64,000 nt of DNA from Epiperipatus broadwayi (Eukaryota > Onychophora > Udeonychophora > Euonychophora > Peripatidae). Under the pieces are notes generated by a model. That model worked only from the letters and a program-made list of their open reading frames with translations. It made no database searches and had not been told where the DNA came from. Location of the stretch: contig JAQFVV010000030.1 in NCBI GenBank assembly GCA_028023455.1, forward strand, positions 6,218,501-6,282,500, given 5' to 3'. The position numbers and the translations under genes were made by a program. Each line of letters opens with the position of its first letter. Position 1 is the stretch's first letter. Positions 57,670-64,000 of the stretch are shown here, in pieces.

Positions 57670-60010
57670 TCATCATCATCATCACTGAACAAAAATTGAA
57701 GGACTCTCCAAGTTTAATTCAGATTTTTGAATCCGTATATGTTTTTTTTTTTCATTTTATTACTTCAATAAATTTTTCTTATTTCATCCATTTCTATCAT
57801 ACATTAGTCCTTTCTACGTCTTTTATAATCTTTTGGAATCCATTTTGGTTGGCCAGCTACTATCATTTCAAATAATATGTCCATCCCAACTCGTTTAAGC
57901 TTGTTATTTCGTTCACTGATATCGGTGATTCTTAGTCACCTATGTATTTCACTTTCAATCCCTTCTCATCACTGTCAACATATATCTCTTTGCTGTAACC
58001 ATTGTTAGATATCCAAGTTTCAGATCCATAAGTAAATAGTAGCAAAATACATTTGTTAAAAAACTATGTTTTCAAACACATATTTCCTTTTAATATTAAA
58101 TTATTTCTATGTAATGACATTAACTGTTTATACTTCTATACAGAATGTAATAAGTGTGTTTATGTGCAACTACAGAAAAGCTTGTTATTTCTATGAATTA
58201 AATATGGCTTAGCAATTTCGAGAACTTATAACATTCTCATATTCATAACAAGATGAAATAGAACAGTAATGGGGGGATGAATGTAATTGTATATATTTGA
58301 AGAGATTTACATTTATTTAAATTCAATGTTTAATATTTAAATTAGAGCGGCCATTTTTTGGAAAGAGGGAAGGAAGTGTCTCTACTGTTGATAGCATTCG
58401 TATTATTGGCTATATAACGAGCCTCCCTTATTTTTTTCTTTGAATCATTTCTTTCGATATATTGAATGGTTGCATAGAAGGAGATAAATTGATGTGATGT
58501 CATCTTTTGGTGCTCAAGGAATATAGAGCTATGTTCTGGCTTGTCTGAAGTTTTTTTGTATGAGCATTGGCACTGAAACTTTTAATAAAACATCTTCAAT
58601 TTATTACCATGCTTTCTGCACCCCCCCCTTTCAAGTAATAGAGTACTGAACAACTACAAAAATAGTCTGGAACGCACCATTTACAAAATTAAATGTCACC
58701 AAACTGGATGTCAATCAATCTATTATGGGGAATCCTAAGTATCTTTGTCAACATGCCTTTCCCAGTACCAATACTTATACAAAAGAACTTCTGACAAGCC
58801 TATATTTTTTGAGCACCAAAAGGCAACAAGACATCAATTTATGCCCTCCTACACAACCATTCAATGCATCGAAAGAAATGATTCTTAGAGAAAAATAAGA
58901 GAGGCTTGCTATATAGGCAATATTCTTTCTTCCATCTCTCCAAGAAATGGTTGCTCTAATTTAAATATTTAACATTGAATTTAAATCTCTTCACATATAT
59001 ACAATTACACCCATCTCTCCATTATTATTCTATTTCATCTTGCAATGAATGTGAGAATGCCATAAGTTCTCTATGGTAGATATAAGTGCACTTATTACAT
59101 TTATTAAATTATTTCTAACAAAAACATTTTTCAAATTTAATTCTATGATTAATTTCATCCATTATGTATCCATGTGTATTAATTATCTGGCAAGATATTT
59201 GTAATCATTAACTACTTTCGATTCATGATTATTGATATTTATTTTTGTCTATGAAAATTCATTGAACATTAGACTTTTTAATATTTATCTTTAGTTCCAC
59301 ATTTTTTACACTCATCTGATAGCTCTTGTAATATTTCTTGAAGCTCTAAAACATTTGCAAAATCCTTACCACATCATTTGCTAAATGATTTAAGTATTAT
59401 CAACTTATTTTTATGTCTTTAGCTTGCCATTTTAATCCACAAAACTATTGTATAAGGTTTTGGGGAACTTCTTGGTGAATGCCCTTACCAATGAAAATAA
59501 TCTGTAATATCACCATGTAATGTAATCACTGCTATAGCAATTAGGAATTTGATAATATCCTGGAACTATGTCTTGATATTCCAAAACTTTAATCATAGTA
59601 GAAATGTTAGTAAAACCAAATGTTTTTTCATAATCTATAAATTCAAGGCATAATATCAACTAATCATTTGATATTTTCTATAACTTCTAATAGTTGTATA
59701 TGATCTTTAAATCCAGTTTTCTCTTTTGTTGTTTTAAATTCAAAGTTTTTTGAAAATGAATTGTAATGATCTTATATAGAACTGGCAGAAAACTGATAAT
59801 TTTGGAATTTTTAATATCTTCCTTTCCACTTTTTTAAAAATATCACTATCACATTTTTATCCAGTCATCTGATATATCTATTATTTTGTCATTTTATATT
59901 ATTTATCTATTTCTTTAACTACTTTTTAAAAAATATTTAAATAATTTCATCATTTCTTATAGTTTTTTTCTTTCTTCATAGATTTTATTGCATGTCTCAT
60001 CTCTTGATTA
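57670..60010 (-). pseudogene. RTE-type LINE, decayed, split by a foldback
   Basis: The 3' end is at the low-coordinate side: CATCATCATCATC, then complements of the post-RT region (CTTTTATAATCTTTTGGAAT, CATCCCAACTCG). After the foldback the - strand continues into RT finger text (EDIKN, LPVLYKII near 59770-59815). It has many stops and is a dead copy related to 5860-8520. Confidence 0.7.
58110..59102. mobile_element. Foldback FB8, 1 kb, inserted in a LINE
   Basis: Arms of roughly 450 bp (about 58140-58590 and 58665-59100) are imperfect inverse copies, for example ATTGAATGGTTG and CAACCATTCAAT. A perfect 15 bp direct repeat ATTAAATTATTTCTA flanks it (58095-58109 and 59103-59117). Confidence 0.75.
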
Positions 60011-60045
60011 CTACTGCAATAACGTAGATTATAATTTCTGTAATA

Positions 60046-60177
60046 TCACATGATTACCATTTCTTACGCTTGCTCATAACTGTTATTAAAACAGGTAAAA
60101 CTCTGTGCCTTCTGGCATCCATAGATTACTCTGGCTTGCACTGAGTGGCTCTACTGTATGGAGAGGTTTGCCTGTTT
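60046..60177 (+). mobile_element. FB1 copy, shortened and internally deleted
   Basis: It begins TCACATGATTACC, later than the 37943 copy, and has lost the ribozyme-like centre, but ends at the same CCTGTTTT. A perfect 14 bp duplication TAATTTCTGTAATA flanks it (60032-60045 and 60178-60191). Confidence 0.78.
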
Positions 60178-60191
60178 TAATTTCTGTAATA

Positions 60192-61680
60192 ATTATAAAT
60201 AACTTCACGAACTTCTAACTTCTTTTCAAAAACTTTATTTCCATATATAAACTATATATATATATATATAATCACATTATACATTTGCAATGTTTCAGCT
60301 GGTCCCCCCCCCCCCATTACAGTCATTTTCAAGAATCTGTAACAAAAAAATACATATCTCTACATAATACTCTAAATACAAATTTCTTTCATATATTAAA
60401 CATTAACACATCAAATACACATTAATAAAACATATTTTTATAATAATTATACACATACATATTATCAACCCTAAGATAATTTCTATTCTATTCTATTCTG
60501 GTAATATTATCTCATAGCACCTGCTTTAAATGGAGGACATCCCATGGATATGTTGCGACAGTGTCTCAAGTTTAATGAGATATTAAATTGAATATATATA
60601 TAATTTTTGGTACATATTTCCTATTACATTCACTGCTTTATTCATATTAATTTTTAATAATTTTAAAAGGTGCATTTTTTAAGATCTGCCTTGAACAACA
60701 AAACTGATTGACCAGGTTCTGTCTAAATGAAAGTCATTTTCTAACTTTTTCTCCATCTAGTTTTCTTTCGTTGAATTTTTCTGTCATCATTTTCATATTA
60801 TTGTTTGCAATGTGTTTTTCTTCAACCACACATCATTCGATGCAGCCATAAAAAAGAACATTCTTATTAGCTTTTGTACGAATTTTATGCATAATAAGTA
60901 TCTTAATTCTCTTTTGAACTTGATTACTATGGATATCAATAGACTGGTCAGTTCATTTTGCAGAATAAAAGTTTTCTTCACAAATGTCTATTAAATAAAT
61001 TATTTTTAAATTCATGATCCTCTAATAAAATGTCTGATATTATTACAGATATATATAATTAATTATTTGATAGGTCTGATAATCTTTAATTAAACTACAC
61101 GGGATATCACATTTCAAACTAGATTTTATATTTGAACACATTTTTTTGTAAATGACCTAATCTATTTTTCTATACATCTAAATGGATATTTAGATCTAAA
61201 ACATGGATGATTAAATATGATGCAAAATTTAATGAATTTCAGTCGTTATTTAATTATCTGAATAGGAGCCATTAATTTCTACTTGAAAATAAGAATTCTA
61301 AGCTTATTTGAAAACTTTAAATAAAGTCCAATTTTAAGTAGAACCCTAAGTTATAGGCATAATTAGTAGTCACCACAAATCCTTTATAGAATCCAAGATT
61401 TTTTTTAAAAATCTCTAATTTTATATTTTCAAAAAGTAGATGAGAATTATTGTATAATTTTTTTCCAATTTTTTCATTCGACCCCGTTTTTATATTGTTA
61501 ATTATATAATTCTTATAGTATCACAAATTCAGTCAATATTATATGATCAATAAAAAGGAATAGGGGAATTGGAAGTTAATTGTAGGAAATATCATCATTT
61601 CTTTAAAAAAATATATTCTTGCAGAGACATACAGAAGTACAATATTATATTGAAGTCTTTCATAAAAATTAAACCGTGCA
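60192..61680. other. No recognised gene
   Basis: AT-rich; (TA)n at about 60245, C12 at about 60305 and TTCTA repeats at about 60480. No coding sequence supported. Confidence 0.5.
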
Positions 61681-61684
61681 CAAA

Positions 61685-61865
61685 AATGTATTGAAAGTCT
61701 GGGTTCAAATCACTTACAATTACATCTAAACTTTAACTTTCAACGACCCTTAACTATTCACGCTATCTCATATTGCTGACACATTTGATCACACACATGA
61801 AAGTCTGAGTTCAAACTCCCTATATATTATATAGTGGAGTGCAGGTATGGAAAAGCCTGTACTGT
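61685..61865 (+). repeat. Repeat D fragment (tRNA-like part)
   Basis: GAAAGTCTGAGTTCAAACTCCC and GAAAGTCTGGGTTCAAATC are two nearby D-type box B blocks. Between them lies an inverted stretch with CTCATATTGCTGACACATTTG. The hammerhead part is absent. Confidence 0.55.
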
Positions 61866-64000
61866 AGAAAAAAATTATATACTAAACTTCAAGTATATTA
61901 AATTATACTTATATTTTAATATTATAACAAATATGTACTTAAAAGTTATTTTTTCATTAATAACTTTTTTTTTCATTTTATCTTAGATTTCATTGCCCAT
62001 TTAATTAAAAAAAATGTTATCTCATTTTTTGTATTATACAATAATATAGAAAGAAAATGTGCATAAAAAATTTGATCTTATATATATAATAATTTTTCAA
62101 TAGCAACTAAATTGTTATTAGTTAGATTGGATGTCTTTTCGAAAAATAATTTCGTGAGCAATTTGAAAACACGAATTTAATTAATAATTTTAATGTAGAT
62201 GTCAGGGCTGGTGCAGACAATTGTCTCAGGCATCAAATTGAAATAGGAACTAACATATATATCTTTAATAAACGAGCCTTTGCAATAATTTTAAAAGCGT
62301 TCTCTCAGGTATCAAAATTAATTGGCGAGAATGATAGATGTTATAAGTATTCGTTCATTAAAATCATATTAAGGAACAATATCTACACAAGTTGAAGTAA
62401 CAAAACAAACAATACATTCATTTAGACTTCAAATTTCCTATCATTCTAAACAATTCACGCCACATTTGTTCTATAGAAACGATTTAAGCTTGTAAAAGTT
62501 TTTTTAATTTCTTCAATTATTAAAGTTCAGCTTATGTTTTTTAACGAATAAATAACCCTTTATAATTCAAAAGAGAATAAGAAATGTAAACATGTTGCAT
62601 GTAGTCCCTGGGCTGCAAAATGAGTATCATTTGTTTATCTGAAATCCTACATTTTAGCAAAATGGTGAACTCTGATTTTTGTATCGATTTTCAATTGATG
62701 AAAGTAAAAAGAAATAGTTTACTTAAGTAACAATTTTGGTTGCTCAAATATCACGTTAATAATGTTATAATAAGAATTAATTCAAGTGTAATGGGCAAAT
62801 TAGTGTGCAAACAAGCTACTTAGAGATTTGTTGTAAGTTCTCTTTCCAAAGGCCATAGTTTGCCATTTCTTATTATGCTTTTAATCTAATTAAGTATTTA
62901 AAAATATTTCACAAACTTTCTTATGGGTGTTTTAAAGATTTATAAACTTTTATTCCAACTGAAAACATATACGTGCTCAAAAAACATATTCATATTAACT
63001 TTTTTGCTGTTGTTGATTGTGTAATTTCTATAAAATTATATTATTATCTTACACATTATGCAAACTTTTTTTTAAAAATGTGAGAAAGACAAACCTATTT
63101 TAAGCAAAAATTCGTGAAAATAGAAAACGCTTCACTCAAAATAATGTAGAACACAGACATCAGCATGTATATAAAAATTATCAAAATGGTAGTTAATTAA
63201 TTACATGTATAAAAAATCATACACAAGTAAGCAATCTGAAAATGCATACGTTGGTGATAATAAAACCAAAGATATCTAAAAAGTCTTGTCCTAATTTAGA
63301 TCTGTTTCAAAGAAATAGTTATATACAAATAGATGATGCATCTAATTATAGTTTACGCATTCTGAGAATCAAAAGACATGATTGATAACTGATTTCAGAA
63401 AGAGATCAAGAATCATTGTGGCAGGATTAGACTGGGCAGGAAAACATCACCTTACATAGATTAGTGTATTCATCATTAAGAAATTGTATAAGTACAAAAT
63501 TCAGTAAGTTAATAATAGACATCTGTTTCTACTTGAATATTAAACTAAAGATGTGTTTTTTTTACTGATTTTCAATGATCAAAAAGCATTAATCAAACAA
63601 ATGGTATTACAAAAGAATATAAGGACCAGAATGAGATGACACAATGTTAATCCATGAATCAATTCATTTTAGGCATGATTGTTGAATGATTCAACAGGAA
63701 TCTGCATATATAATATAGTTCTCTGCCAAACCCATTTCAATAATGTATTGGTATGCCATTTACATGTTGATAGAATGAACCATAGTTCATATTATTTTTG
63801 AGGATATTTTATACAATAATAAGTACCATCAACAATAATAATTATTCATCTTTGTAATATATGATCACCACATTTATGGTTGGCAGTACATGGCTGAATT
63901 TTTATAATTGAAATTGTTACCTCTTCTAAATGGCAACACATCAACTATGAATAAGAATTACTATATATCATTTGAAAGTGTATTCTTGAATGTTTCATAA
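61866..64000. other. No recognised gene
   Basis: AT-rich DNA to the end of the window; no exon, tRNA-like box or clear repeat was recognised. Confidence 0.5.

Overview
This is a eukaryotic (metazoan) window: very AT-rich, spliced genes with GT-AG introns, non-LTR retrotransposons, tRNA-derived SINEs and foldback elements, and no bacterial-style gene organisation. The only host gene I can support is the C-terminal part of a paramyosin gene on the + strand, in five exons (26843-27038, 30597-30725, 38884-39255, 48580-48780, 53374-53571). Together they encode 364 residues of uninterrupted coiled coil ending in a paramyosin-type tailpiece. The overall character suggests an invertebrate, perhaps an arthropod; that assignment is a guess.

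Layout. 1-26842 is upstream of the first visible exon (intron or gene flank). It holds a degraded RTE-type LINE (about 5860-8520), a second LINE on the - strand (about 9468-12200), SINE copies, foldback elements, a 4 x 40 bp tandem array (16681-16840), and a complete young LTR retrotransposon (17983-23050). That element has 2.17 kb LTRs, a TAAT target duplication and only 724 bp between the LTRs, so it is non-autonomous. 26843-53571 is the paramyosin 3' half; its introns (3.6, 8.2, 9.3 and 4.6 kb) carry many insertions. 53572 to about 54530 is the 3' UTR, with poly(A) signals. From 54540 to 64000 there are only repeats, including another - strand LINE (about 57670-60010) split by a 1 kb foldback.

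The most unusual content is a set of small foldback retroposon-like elements. Many carry sequences that fit a type I hammerhead ribozyme: CUGANGA core, stem II, GAAA, NUH cleavage site, and a closing stem I. The best examples are at 50481-50524 (+), 44397-44440 (-) with 44489-44532 (+), 32904-32945 (-), 33360-33401 (-), 38056-38097 (+) and 39932-39973 (+). Eleven foldback insertions are bracketed by 7-15 bp direct repeats (most 11-15 bp), and one FB1 copy is shortened at its 5' end. This suggests RNA-mediated spread comparable to the animal retrozymes and Penelope-associated hammerheads. Two of the families also carry tRNA-like promoter segments. No autonomous partner (Penelope-like RT) is visible; RTE-type LINEs are the only potential mobilisers seen here.
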